A DNA stretch of 33,972 nt from Mycobacterium sp. GTDB lineage: Bacteria; Actinomycetota; Actinomycetes; Mycobacteriales; Mycobacteriaceae. The position numbers and the translations under genes were made by a program. The stretch lies in NCBI GenBank assembly GCA_025965895.1, contig JAOPWC010000147.1:1-33972 (forward strand), read 5' to 3'. The stretch's first letter is position 1. Each line of letters begins with the position of its first letter. A model generated the notes under the pieces. That model was not told the DNA's origin. It was given only the letters and a program-made list of their open reading frames with translations, and did no database searches. This document shows, piece by piece, positions 16,179 to 23,474 of this stretch.

Positions 16179-17062
16179 TGGTCTGTCCGCACTGCGGCTC
16201 AGATGTTGGCAACACCGGCATCTGCGAAAGATGCGGCGCACTGGATGGCACCGTCGCGTTGACCGGATGGAGGCCCGACCCCACGGCACGCCACGAAGGC
16301 CGCTACTACATTGCTAATCGTCCCACCAGCCGTGTCCGCAACGGGAGAGCCGAAACGACCGACCCCGACGGCGGGCAGATGCTGCCGGGGTACGTCGACC
16401 TTCCATCGCCGGGCAGGACGAGCGTCCGATCGGCGTGGCTCGGCACGGGCGTTGCGACGGCCGTCATCGTCATGCTGGTGCTGGTGGTCTGGGCGCTCCT
16501 ATTGCCGCGCCACAAGTCGGCGTCGCCCGACGCCGGCTACCTCTCGGCGTTGAAAGACTCCAATCTGGCTGGCCAGTTCAACTCCGACGCCAATGCGCTG
16601 GCCCACGGCAGGCAGGTCTGCAAGCAACTCGACGACGGCGGGCCACAGCAGGGGCTGGCCGCGGATAAAATCGCCGTCGACGTTTTCTGCCCACAGTTCT
16701 CCGAGGGTTTTCATATCCTCGAAACTGCCACGGCATCAGGCACTTTCGTGCTGACCGACACGAAGTCGAATGCAGACATCAGCTCGATCACATCGGACGG
16801 GACATCGTGCGAGGGAACGGATGGCTACTCGGATATCGGCCGCGGCACCCAAGTCACCGTGAAGAACGGCAAGGGCGAAATCCTGGCTACCACATCGCTC
16901 GGGGAGGGCCGTGGCGGCGATGTCATCTGCACGTTCTCGTTCAGCTTCCCGGTCACCGAGGGCCAGGACCGCTATGTGGTCGCTGTGGGCCACCGCGGCG
17001 ACTTCAGCTATACCTTCAACCAGCTTCAGAGACAGGCCGTCGAGATTCGCCTCGGCCACTAG
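16178..17062 (+). CDS. Zinc-ribbon, DUF2510-like and DUF732 membrane protein
   Basis: 294-residue membrane protein of a type common in mycobacteria. A cytoplasmic zinc ribbon is formed by Cys3, Cys6, Cys16 and Cys19 (MVCPHCGSDVGNTGICERCG). A DUF2510-like segment follows (GWRPDPTARHEGRYY, 30-44). One TM helix spans about 86-109. An exported DUF732-type domain covers about 118-180 (YLSALKDSNLAG, VCKQLDDGG), followed by a beta-rich domain with VICTFSFSFPVTEG. The ATG at 16178 is chosen because the zinc ribbon begins there. The molecular role of this architecture is not known; the ribbon suggests binding to a protein or nucleic acid partner inside the cell. It looks intact. Confidence 0.8.
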   Translation: MVCPHCGSDVGNTGICERCGALDGTVALTGWRPDPTARHEGRYYIANRPTSRVRNGRAETTDPDGGQMLPGYVDLPSPGRTSVRSAWLGTGVATAVIVMLVLVVWALLLPRHKSASPDAGYLSALKDSNLAGQFNSDANALAHGRQVCKQLDDGGPQQGLAADKIAVDVFCPQFSEGFHILETATASGTFVLTDTKSNADISSITSDGTSCEGTDGYSDIGRGTQVTVKNGKGEILATTSLGEGRGGDVICTFSFSFPVTEGQDRYVVAVGHRGDFSYTFNQLQRQAVEIRLGH

Positions 17063-17254
17063 TCCAGCGACCAGCACGGTCGCGTTCAAGTTGCAGCGCG
17101 GCGGCGAAGCTACGACTTTGGCGCAGCCTCAGTGAGAAAACATTACGGGGCGCGGATTCAGTGGGAAATTTCCCTTGGGGTTGAACCGGTTGCGGTTCCA
17201 GAACCGTTCGCAGGGCATGCTCGGACACCACCTGCATGACCCACCCAACCTCCG

Positions 17255-17506
17255 AACGGCGGCAGCGTCGGAACGTCCTGGCTGTTCCCGCGCTTTAATC
17301 CCGGCAAGCATCTCGACCCCCGGTCGATCATGGTGAGATTGCGCAAACTGGGCATCAACCTGCTTGGCGCCCGGAACCCCGCTCTCCAGAATCTCGTCGC
17401 CGAGGTCCTCCCTCCGCTGGTCGCCGAACTTCTCGGCTACAGCTACCAAGTCGCACTGCGGCACGCCGATCTCGCTGCCCAACAATGGGCTCGATACGTC
17501 ATCTAG
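17255..17506 (+). pseudogene. Tyrosine recombinase/integrase C-terminal remnant
   Basis: The plus strand reads SWLFPRFNPGKHLDPRSIMV, then RKLGINLLGARNPALQNLVA, then LPPLVAELLGYSYQVALRHA and AQQWARYVI with TAG at 17504-17506. The spacing of a WLFPG-like entry, an Arg-rich region and an LxPxLxAELLG helix matches the C-terminal part of mycobacterial phage-integrase-like recombinases. The catalytic His-x-x-Arg box is not conserved and there is no start, so only an inert C-terminal piece remains. The preceding 17,063-17,254 hold the palindromes GGGAAATTTCCC (17163-17174) and CGGTTCCAGAACCG (17195-17208), but no gene. Confidence 0.6.
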
Positions 17507-17535
17507 TGGTTGCGAACTACGCGGAGTCGGCGAGG

Positions 17536-18403
17536 TCAGACAGTGAGTAGGAGACGACCGGGGACTTGATGGGCCTCCAGGCGCTGGTGTGCTTCGGCGG
17601 CCTTGGCCAGAGGCAATTCCTCGATGCGCAGGGCGAGCTGCCCGCTGGCGAGCAGTGACAAGACCTGTTCGGCCGCCGGTTGCGCGCTGGCTGGATTCGC
17701 CTGAAGGTACGGACCGACGGAGAACCCGAGAAGGCCGGCACTCGTGAGCCACAGCTGGTCCCTGGTCACCGGTGTGTCCGGGGTGGCCGCGGCGTGCCCC
17801 AAAAGCAGGATGCGACCGAGGGGAGCCAGCACATCTAGGCTCGCGGTACGCACCTCGCCGCCGACCGCGTCGACCACGACGTCGATGGACTGCCCGGTCA
17901 GGGCATCGACAAACCGGTCGCTGGTGAAGACGGCGTCATAGCCCACAGGCACCGTGTCCTTGATCCGGCTGGGCGACGAGACGGTGCCGACGATCCGCGA
18001 CGCGCCCAACGAGCGTGCGACCGCGGGGAACGGGGCCGCCAGGCCGCCGGCTGCGCCATGGACCAGGACGCTCTCCCCTGGCTGCAGATGCGCCACTCGG
18101 GTCAGCGCCAGGTAGGCAGTGACAGCGTTGGGCAGTGCCGCGACGGCCTGTGCCGGATCCACTCCGGAGTCGCCCAGGGGTATGACCATCGACGCGTGGG
18201 CGAGGGTCACGCTCGCGTACCCGCCCACGACATCTGAGAGAGAGTGGCGACAGGTTCTCCGACACGGAAACCGTCGACACCTTGACCGACCTCGCGCACG
18301 GTGCCGGCAACTTCCAGGCCCGGCACGAACGGGGGTTTCGTAAGGTCGGGGCGCTCCCCCATGTCACCGCGGCGCAGGAAGACGTCCACCAGGCCGACCG
18401 CCC
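17536..18403 (-). pseudogene. Zinc-type alcohol dehydrogenase / quinone oxidoreductase, frameshifted and 5'-truncated
   Basis: Medium-chain dehydrogenase/reductase of the NADPH:quinone oxidoreductase type. The N-terminal piece reads GLVDVFLRRGDMGERPDL, FVPGLEVAGTVREVGQ and FRVGEPVATLS. After a frame change near 18,238 it continues GGYASVTLAHASMVIPLGDS, the nucleotide-binding loop ESVLVHGAAGGLAAPFP and VVVDAVGGEV, and ends VPGRLLLTV. The break lies in a CT-rich run (ACTCTCTCTCAG), so slippage is likely. The first ~30 residues of the family are absent: similarity stops at about 18,403, exactly where an oppositely oriented hydrolase fragment begins. Confidence 0.8.
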
Positions 18404-18649
18404 AAAGAAATCCTCGCCGCCGCACCTCTACTGGAACGGCTCGCCCGCGACGTGCCCGCCAAACTGGGGTCGAAGCGTGCCCTGTTGGTGTGGGGCATGA
18501 AGGATGCGGCTTTCCGACCCGCCAATCTGCCGCGGATGCGCTCGGCCTTCTCCGACCATGTGCTTGTCAAGTTGCCCAACGCCGCGCACTTCATCCAGGA
18601 AGACGAGCCCGACCGCATCGCCGACGCGATCATCGAACGGTTCGGTTAG
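18401..18649 (+). pseudogene. Alpha/beta hydrolase (haloalkane-dehalogenase-like), C-terminal fragment
   Basis: Last ~82 residues of an alpha/beta hydrolase. They contain EILAAAPLLERLARDVPAKL and RALLVWGMKDAAFRP, the strand that carries the catalytic acid loop. The His-containing end is LPNAAHFIQEDEPDRIADAI, with TAG at 18647-18649. The nucleophile elbow and oxyanion region are missing. Similarity starts at about 18,401, directly against the truncated oxidoreductase, so a single deletion removed the 5' ends of both divergent genes. Confidence 0.78.
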
Positions 18650-18892
18650 CTACGTTCCGGTCGGCGTAGAGCATCCACGCTGATCGCGCCACACATGCGC
18701 CGGTGTCAGGCCAGCCCCCGCCGTCGCGGCCGGCGGCCTGGGGACCCGTTGCCGGCAGTCCACGCGGCATCAGCTCGGCTCAGCGCAGTAGCCGATGTGC
18801 CGACAATTTTGGCGAGGCACTACGTGAGCTGCGCCGGCGGGCCTAAGCTTTTTGGTGCCGAGCGGAAGCCGACCCGAACCGGAGGGGCAGAC

Positions 18893-19312
18893 CTGAGGAA
18901 TCTCATCGCCGTACCGGTTCTGGCAGGTGGATTGATCGCAGCGCTGATCACTCCTGCCGGTACTGCATCGGCCTTTTGCGACGCGGCGGACTGTGTTCCG
19001 AACGTGACGCGCAACGTCGTCGAGGGCACGCCCTGCGTTCCTCAACCGCTGTACGACTTTGGCCTGGACTCCAACTCGAGAACGTTCGTGTGTGCCACGA
19101 CGGGCGCCTGGCTACCGGCCGGATCCCTGGTCGGTCTGCGCGAAGTCGCGCTGCCGTGCGACGCGATAAACGAGTCGGCGCAGGACCCCAGCGGGGACTC
19201 GTTGATATGCGCACAGATAAACGCCAGCTTGCGGTGGGCGAACCGCGCCGATACACCGGGGCCGCCGCGGTGCGTCAGCGCGGCACTCGGTTGTCTTTTC
19301 GGACGGGCTTGA
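18893..19312 (+). CDS. Small secreted cysteine-rich protein, possible CTG start
   Basis: Exported protein of about 139 residues. It has a signal peptide LRNLIAVPVLAGGLIAALIT with an Ala-x-Ala site (TASA) before FCDAADCVPNV. The mature part has eight Cys, suggesting disulphides outside the cell. A strong ribosome site GGAGGGG (18881-18887) sits five bases before CTG at 18893, which is where the signal peptide should start. The nearest in-frame ATG or GTG is far upstream and would add an unlikely leader. Either CTG is used or an ATG/TTG start has mutated. Function unknown; single-copy secreted proteins of this style are common in mycobacteria. Confidence 0.6.
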   Translation: MRNLIAVPVLAGGLIAALITPAGTASAFCDAADCVPNVTRNVVEGTPCVPQPLYDFGLDSNSRTFVCATTGAWLPAGSLVGLREVALPCDAINESAQDPSGDSLICAQINASLRWANRADTPGPPRCVSAALGCLFGRA

Positions 19313-19980
19313 GTCCGGTCGTCCGAAAAGGTGAGCCGATGACCGCCTTGCCGGCCGGATCGGGCATCGTGTCGTCCACGGTGGTGGTTAGCGGTGGCTC
19401 AACCGTGTACGGACGGGGGTCGTAGGAAGCGATCGCGGCGCATGCGTTCATGTGGCGCTGCGCGATCGGGTCGGCCCGCACCGCCGTCCTCGCTTCGGCG
19501 CTACGGCCAAGGCCAGGGGCACCAGTGCATGTGTTGGCGGGCACCAACCGCCCCACCCGGTAGGACTCCCGTGCGAGCCGGCAGCCACCGCCAGCGGTGC
19601 GGTCGAGATCGTCGGCAGCTGCGCCGACAGCTGACCCGCCGAGGCCGTCGGTGCTGCAGCAATGACCGCCCGATGTTTCCGGCCCTGAATCGGTCGTTTG
19701 TGTAACGGGAGTCGTCTTCCTTACCGGCCACGGCCAAAATCGGAAAAGTTGTCGGACTCAGGACCTGGTGCGTGCCTTACCTCTGCGAGCGGCCCTTCCG
19801 GCGCACTGGGAATACGCTTAAATCGCGAAGTTCGGTTCATGTTGGCCCCTTCGTTGCTGTCGGCGCGTCCTTGGACAATGTAACTGTCGATTCGTCAATT
19901 TCGTTGGGGCCGTTGATGCTGATCCGATCCAGATGACTGCACGCGGGGCAGCATCGGTGGATTTCGAATCCGTGGCGCGC
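19313..19980. other. Decayed stretch, unrecognised minus-strand protein remnant
   Basis: No intact gene. On the minus strand, about 19,700-19,320 hold protein-like pieces in two frames: a Ser/Thr/Ala-rich part (QLSAQLPTISTAPLAVAAGS), then DPIAQRHMNACAAIASYDPR and PPLTTTVDDTMPDPAG. This could be a broken exported protein, but I do not recognise it. Nothing else is supported. Confidence 0.4.
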
Positions 19981-19982
19981 CG

Positions 19983-20500
19983 ATGCGACGGATCGGTACT
20001 GGCATAGCCAACCTCGTTGGGCCTTGGTGGCTCGCCACGACGAAACGTCACGTGATGTTTGAGTCGTGGTGTGAGCGTGACCATCTCATCGCATTTGACT
20101 GCGACCCAGAAGTCATTGGTGTTACGCCACTCGCCGGTCACCTGCCGGGGGCGCTCCGGATTCCAGGACACCACCTGTTACACAGCACCCAACGGGGCCG
20201 CGGTGTTCTCCTCGGCCACCCAAGGTGGATCTGTGGTGTCGACGCCGGGTGCACATTCCCCGGCCGCGCGTTCCACGCGGCGTACCGGGTCTTCACTGCG
20301 ATGACCACCCGGCTGCTTGACGCCTACGCAGCCGGTCCGGCGGGCAGAACCGACCGGGCCGGGACAGCCTTGTCCAGCTTGGAGTGGCGCAGGCCATACC
20401 GCCACCGCCGGCCCCGGATGTCCAGCCCGCCATCGTGTCCGGCTAAAGCGCCTACTCCGCCAACTCCTGGGGTCACACATCGCCGCATAACGTAGCTGCT
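19983..20500 (+). pseudogene. TnsA-like transposase endonuclease remnant
   Basis: Contains RHVMFESWCERDHLIAFDCD followed by PEVIGV. This is the conserved core of the TnsA-like heteromeric transposase endonuclease found in many mycobacteria (FESWLERDHL, then DPxVxGI), which nicks the 5' ends of a Tn7-like element. The expected following motif with catalytic Asp and Lys (APDYF..., VVVDxR) survives only as scattered similarity in other frames. Near 20,383 a piece SLEWRRPYRHRR resembles the late WLAGYRHPRH motif. Several frame changes are needed. No partner TnsB or TnsC is visible. Confidence 0.5.
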
Positions 20501-20618
20501 CGGATATTCCGAACCCGTCGACCAGTGCCAGCGCATAAGGGCGAAGCGCTCGGTAGCGTTCGTTGATGGGCCGGATGACCGCCTTGGCCCGTTCGGTGGA
20601 CAGATAACTGACATCGTC
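20485..20618 (-). pseudogene. Acyl-CoA oxidase/dehydrogenase-like C-terminal fragment
   Basis: On the minus strand a 40-residue piece reads DDVSYLSTERAKAVIRPINE, then RYRALRPYALALVDGFGISE. It resembles the extreme C-terminus of acyl-CoA oxidase-like proteins, where a YNRVAPHALxLVDAFGIP-type pattern occurs. No FAD-binding or catalytic region is present, so it is a leftover. The short length makes the family call tentative. Confidence 0.45.
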
Positions 20619-20689
20619 GGTTCGCTGGCCTGGGGCTGGATCTGCAGGGCATCACCTCCGGTCCGCTGTGGGACCGGGCAATCGCCAAC

Positions 20690-20913
20690 ATCCTCAGCCG
20701 GCCGTGCTGCGACACGGGATTCGCGCCGGAATCGCTCCTGGGAGCTAGGGTCGGCGGCGAATTCTGCGCGCAACAGCTTTCTCGCGACCACGCGATCCTT
20801 GACGGTGTCTAGGCCTGATACACCTCGCCCATCCCGCCGACGCCGATCAGGGAGCGGAGCTCGTATGGCCCCAATACGGTGCCGACGCGCGAGCTGCCGC
20901 GGGAAGAGGGCAT
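20690..20913 (-). pseudogene. Serine/threonine protein kinase, N-terminal fragment
   Basis: ATG at 20913 with GAGAGGG eight bases upstream begins a PknB-type kinase. The glycine-rich loop is in YELRSLIGVGGMGEVYQA, followed by a TAG. The next frame continues DTVKDRVVARKLLRAEFAAD and SSQERFRRESRVAARPAE, the VAIK-strand and the helix with the conserved Glu. The VAxK lysine is retained (VVARKLL). Sense is lost after about 20,690, before the HRD and DFG motifs, so no kinase can be made. The start and ribosome site remain, so a 38-residue peptide could still be translated. Confidence 0.75.
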
Positions 20914-21311
20914 TGAATAACCCTCTCTGGTTCCAGAAGGAATGTGTGCGTGGCGTCGGATTCGTCCGACGCACATCTGGACCGGTGATGCCTGAGGGAC
21001 ATCGGAGATGTGGAGAGTCGTTGCGGCATAGGTCCCTGCGAGCAAACTCACACGAACCTCTGACTCGCACATTAATATCGGCCAGCCAACGGCGTGGCCT
21101 TTTTGAGGCCGGATAATCTGCGGCGAGAAGCGCTTCTACGCGTCGGTCGCGCCCGATCGGCAGTGGGCTATGTATTCAGGCTGCCTGAGGCTGCCGGGTC
21201 GAAAGCAATACCGCCAAACCGCGGCGCCGGATAATGGTGCAATTAGATGCTGTGCTCATCAGCGGGACCAGGCAGGATTAACACGGAACGAGTGACCCTG
21301 GGGACGGATGA
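20914..21311. other. Upstream region of the tubulin-like/vWA gene cluster
   Basis: No gene supported. GGATAAT at 21229-21235 could serve as a -10 element for the downstream genes, but no clear -35 is seen. This stretch marks the change from decayed sequence to the intact cluster. Confidence 0.3.
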
Positions 21312-21971
21312 ATGACCTACGGCGGCGGATATAGCGGCTCCCCGGACCCGTTCGGCACGGAGCCGTTCGGGACCGGCCCGTATGGGAGCCCGACGCCCGC
21401 CCCGGCGCCGGCACCTTCCGGCGAGGTGAACACGCTGGCCACGCTGTCGATCGTTTTCGCTTTCGTCTTCGCGCCAGTCGGTGTGGTGCTGGGGCATGTG
21501 GCATTGGCACAGATTTCGCGCCGCGGCGAGCGTGGCCGCGACCGTGCCTTGATCGGCCTGACTCTGTCTTACGTATTCATATTGTTCGGGCTCGTCGCGC
21601 TGATCGTGTGGCTGATCATCGGCGGCGGCCCTAAGTCGTCACCGACACAAGCCACCCCCGGCAGAGCGAGCACCATGGCCGCCCCGTCGCCAAGCGTCAG
21701 CACTACCGTGATCACGGCCCCGCCCCCGCAGCGGCCGACGGTGACCGTCGAGGACTTGCGAGTGGGTCAATGCGTCGAGGTGCAGCAATTCCAACCCGAC
21801 CCCACCAGGCCGGGCTCTCAGGACGTCAAGATCTACCTGGTGCGCTGCGAGGTGCGTGACGGGGTGTTCCAGGTCAATCTCATCACCTCGTCTGAGGATC
21901 AATGCACCGTTCGAGTGCTGGCCAACAGAGCCGACACGCTGTTCGCGTGCATCGTCGAATTCCATGGATAA
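21312..21971 (+). CDS. DUF4190-like membrane protein with Cys-rich C-terminal domain (first paralogue)
   Basis: 219 residues. The N-terminus (1-36) is Gly/Pro-rich and disordered and carries SPDPFGTEPFGTGPYG. Two TM helices follow at about 41-65 and 80-105, joined by a basic loop QISRRGERGRDRA, matching the DUF4190 pattern. A Pro/Ser/Thr linker leads to a C-terminal domain with four Cys (VGQCVEV, LVRCEVRDGVF, EDQCTV, FACIVEF). That pattern resembles the septum-formation-type domains of actinobacterial membrane proteins. The basic loop predicts both ends outside the cell, which would allow disulphides. A GGGGACGG ribosome site supports the ATG at 21312. It is the first gene of the intact cluster and a paralogue of the next gene. 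Confidence 0.78.
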   Translation: MTYGGGYSGSPDPFGTEPFGTGPYGSPTPAPAPAPSGEVNTLATLSIVFAFVFAPVGVVLGHVALAQISRRGERGRDRALIGLTLSYVFILFGLVALIVWLIIGGGPKSSPTQATPGRASTMAAPSPSVSTTVITAPPPQRPTVTVEDLRVGQCVEVQQFQPDPTRPGSQDVKIYLVRCEVRDGVFQVNLITSSEDQCTVRVLANRADTLFACIVEFHG

Positions 21972-22072
21972 ATCCGCTCGGTGTATTTGCTACGTTGCGA
22001 CTAGGCGAACAGTTTTCGCCATTCCCGGCGCGGCCGGAGGAATCGGTTGACCGACAACCGCTGCGTGCCGCG

Positions 22073-22110
22073 AGACGGATAGACTGCAGCCGCTAGACGG
22101 ATAGACTGCA
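22073..22110 (+). promoter_or_regulatory. Duplicated -10 promoter element, likely leaderless start for the second paralogue
   Basis: A 16-base sequence AGACGGATAGACTGCA occurs at 22073-22088 and again at 22095-22110, a 22-base tandem. Each copy contains TAGACT, which fits the mycobacterial TANNNT -10 hexamer. The second TAGACT (22103-22108) ends five bases before the GTG at 22114. This is the spacing expected if transcription starts at the GTG itself, and no ribosome site precedes that GTG. The first copy could drive a transcript with a short leader. Confidence 0.5.
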
Positions 22111-22113
22111 TTA

Positions 22114-22788
22114 GTGACGCACGCAGGGGATCCGTTTCAGCAGCAACCTGCTGATCCGTTTGGTGCGCCCGCCGGACCGCCGACCATCAGTTACCCGCAC
22201 CCCGCCGCCGAACTATGGCAATTCGGCCCCGCCTACCAAGGCCCACCGCCAGAGTCACCGCCATACAACAGGTTTGCGGTGCTTTCACCGATCATGGCGG
22301 TCCTGGTGCCCCCCGCCGGGGTTGTGCTCGGACACCTGGCATTGCCGCAAATCCGCCGTACCGGTGAGCGGGGATGGCTGGCGGCCATTTGCGGCTTGGT
22401 ACTGGGATACCTAATGTGCGTGGCGCTGCTGGTCGGTGGGATCTGGTTCGCGTCGAGCAGCCACACCCGCTCGACGCCGGCCGCGACGCCGACCACCGCC
22501 TCGTCGCGGGCGACGCCGTCTACGTCGGTGGTCACGTCGATCGCCCCGCCGTCCACCACGCCGCGGATCAAACTCGATCTGACCCAGGCAACCGTCGGGA
22601 CCTGCGTGGAGATCCAAATACGCGGCGGCGGCGGCGAAGACGCGCTGGATCTGTTCAAAGTCCCATGCCTGCACCGTGACGGTGTGTACGCGGTCGTCGC
22701 ACGCGTCGCCAACGACTCCGACTGCAACAGCACCTACGTCGCCGCACCCCCCGATCACACGTTTGCGGTGTGTATGAACCGGTACTGA
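22114..22788 (+). CDS. DUF4190-like membrane protein with Cys-rich C-terminal domain (second paralogue)
   Basis: 224 residues from GTG. It has the same layout as the gene before it. The disordered N-terminus has two DPF motifs (GDPFQQQPADPFGAPAG). Two TM helices at about 53-75 and 87-112 are joined by QIRRTGERGW, and a Ser/Thr/Pro linker follows. The C-terminal domain has four Cys: VGTCVEIQI, KVPCLHRDGVY, SDCNSTY and FAVCMNRY. The matching order of Cys and flanking residues shows a tandem duplication followed by strong divergence. The start choice rests on the duplicated -10 element directly upstream and the lack of any ribosome site. Role unknown; its place suggests a membrane component of the tubulin-like/vWA system. 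Confidence 0.78.
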   Translation: MTHAGDPFQQQPADPFGAPAGPPTISYPHPAAELWQFGPAYQGPPPESPPYNRFAVLSPIMAVLVPPAGVVLGHLALPQIRRTGERGWLAAICGLVLGYLMCVALLVGGIWFASSSHTRSTPAATPTTASSRATPSTSVVTSIAPPSTTPRIKLDLTQATVGTCVEIQIRGGGGEDALDLFKVPCLHRDGVYAVVARVANDSDCNSTYVAAPPDHTFAVCMNRY

Positions 22789-22792
22789 TGAC

Positions 22793-22936
22793 ATGGCTAA
22801 CACGACACCGCATCACTGCATCGGCGATCGCCGCAATCTCGCGACCACGCAACGCGAAGAAGGGCATGCAGTGAACCGCCCCGAACACCGGGCAGCGTGG
22901 CCGACCACAGTCGGCGCTGCGATGGGCGGGTGCTGA
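22793..22936 (+). CDS. Candidate small ORF before the three-TM protein
   Basis: A 47-residue frame starting MANTTPHHCIGDRRNL ends TGA one base before the ATG at 22938. Within it a GTG at 22871 has a strong ribosome site (AAGAAGGG, six bases upstream) and would give a 21-residue peptide VNRPEHRAAWPTTVGAAMGG plus Cys. Either form could couple translation into the next gene. No family is recognised and it may not be expressed. Confidence 0.3.
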   Translation: MANTTPHHCIGDRRNLATTQREEGHAVNRPEHRAAWPTTVGAAMGGC

Positions 22937-22937
22937 G

Positions 22938-23465
22938 ATGCCGCGGTCGGATCCATTCGATTTCAGCGAGTTCGGTGCCGGCCGCGCCGCGCGCACGCCA
23001 CCGGTTCAGGCGCCTACCGCAGGCCAGTCGCCGGCGCCAAACCGCGTTTTCGACACCGGATTCGATCCATTCGCCGATCAGCGGTCCAGCGGGTCAGACA
23101 CCGGTCACCAAGATGTGTTCGCGCCGCCGACGACCGCCGGCGCGCTCGGAGCCGAAGCGCTGACGGTCGCGGGCCCGCCGACGGCGCTGTTCGCGCTCGC
23201 GTTCGCGCCGGCCGCGGTGGGGCTTGCAATCGGCCTCCTGTGGGGTCCTCGGGTAGCCGCGGCGTTGGCCGGCTGGTTGCTGGCCGGTCCGGTGGCGATA
23301 GGGGTGCTCGCGGAGTTCACCCGAGTCGATACCCGCCGGCGCACTCATGCCGTGTACTGCGCCCCGCGCTGGGTTCCAAACGTGTACTGGGCGATTCTGG
23401 TGGTGTGCCTGCTGGGGATTGCGGTAGGGGCCTGGCACATCGCGCTCTGGGCGGGCACGCTGTAA
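22938..23465 (+). CDS. Three-TM membrane protein with N-terminal DPF motifs
   Basis: 175 residues. The first ~60 are disordered and Pro/Ser-rich, with MPRSDPFDFSEFGAG and FDTGFDPFADQ. Three TM helices follow: about 78-97 (FALAFAPAAVGLAIGLLW), 100-121, and 149-171 near the end. The loop after the second helix (TRVDTRRRTHAVYCAPRW) is strongly basic, which places it and the N-terminal tail in the cytoplasm. I do not recognise the family. It sits ten bases upstream of the vWA gene, so it is most likely a membrane subunit of the same system, with the tail available for an internal partner such as the tubulin-like protein. Confidence 0.75.
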   Translation: MPRSDPFDFSEFGAGRAARTPPVQAPTAGQSPAPNRVFDTGFDPFADQRSSGSDTGHQDVFAPPTTAGALGAEALTVAGPPTALFALAFAPAAVGLAIGLLWGPRVAAALAGWLLAGPVAIGVLAEFTRVDTRRRTHAVYCAPRWVPNVYWAILVVCLLGIAVGAWHIALWAGTL

Positions 23466-23474
23466 GGCCACCCC

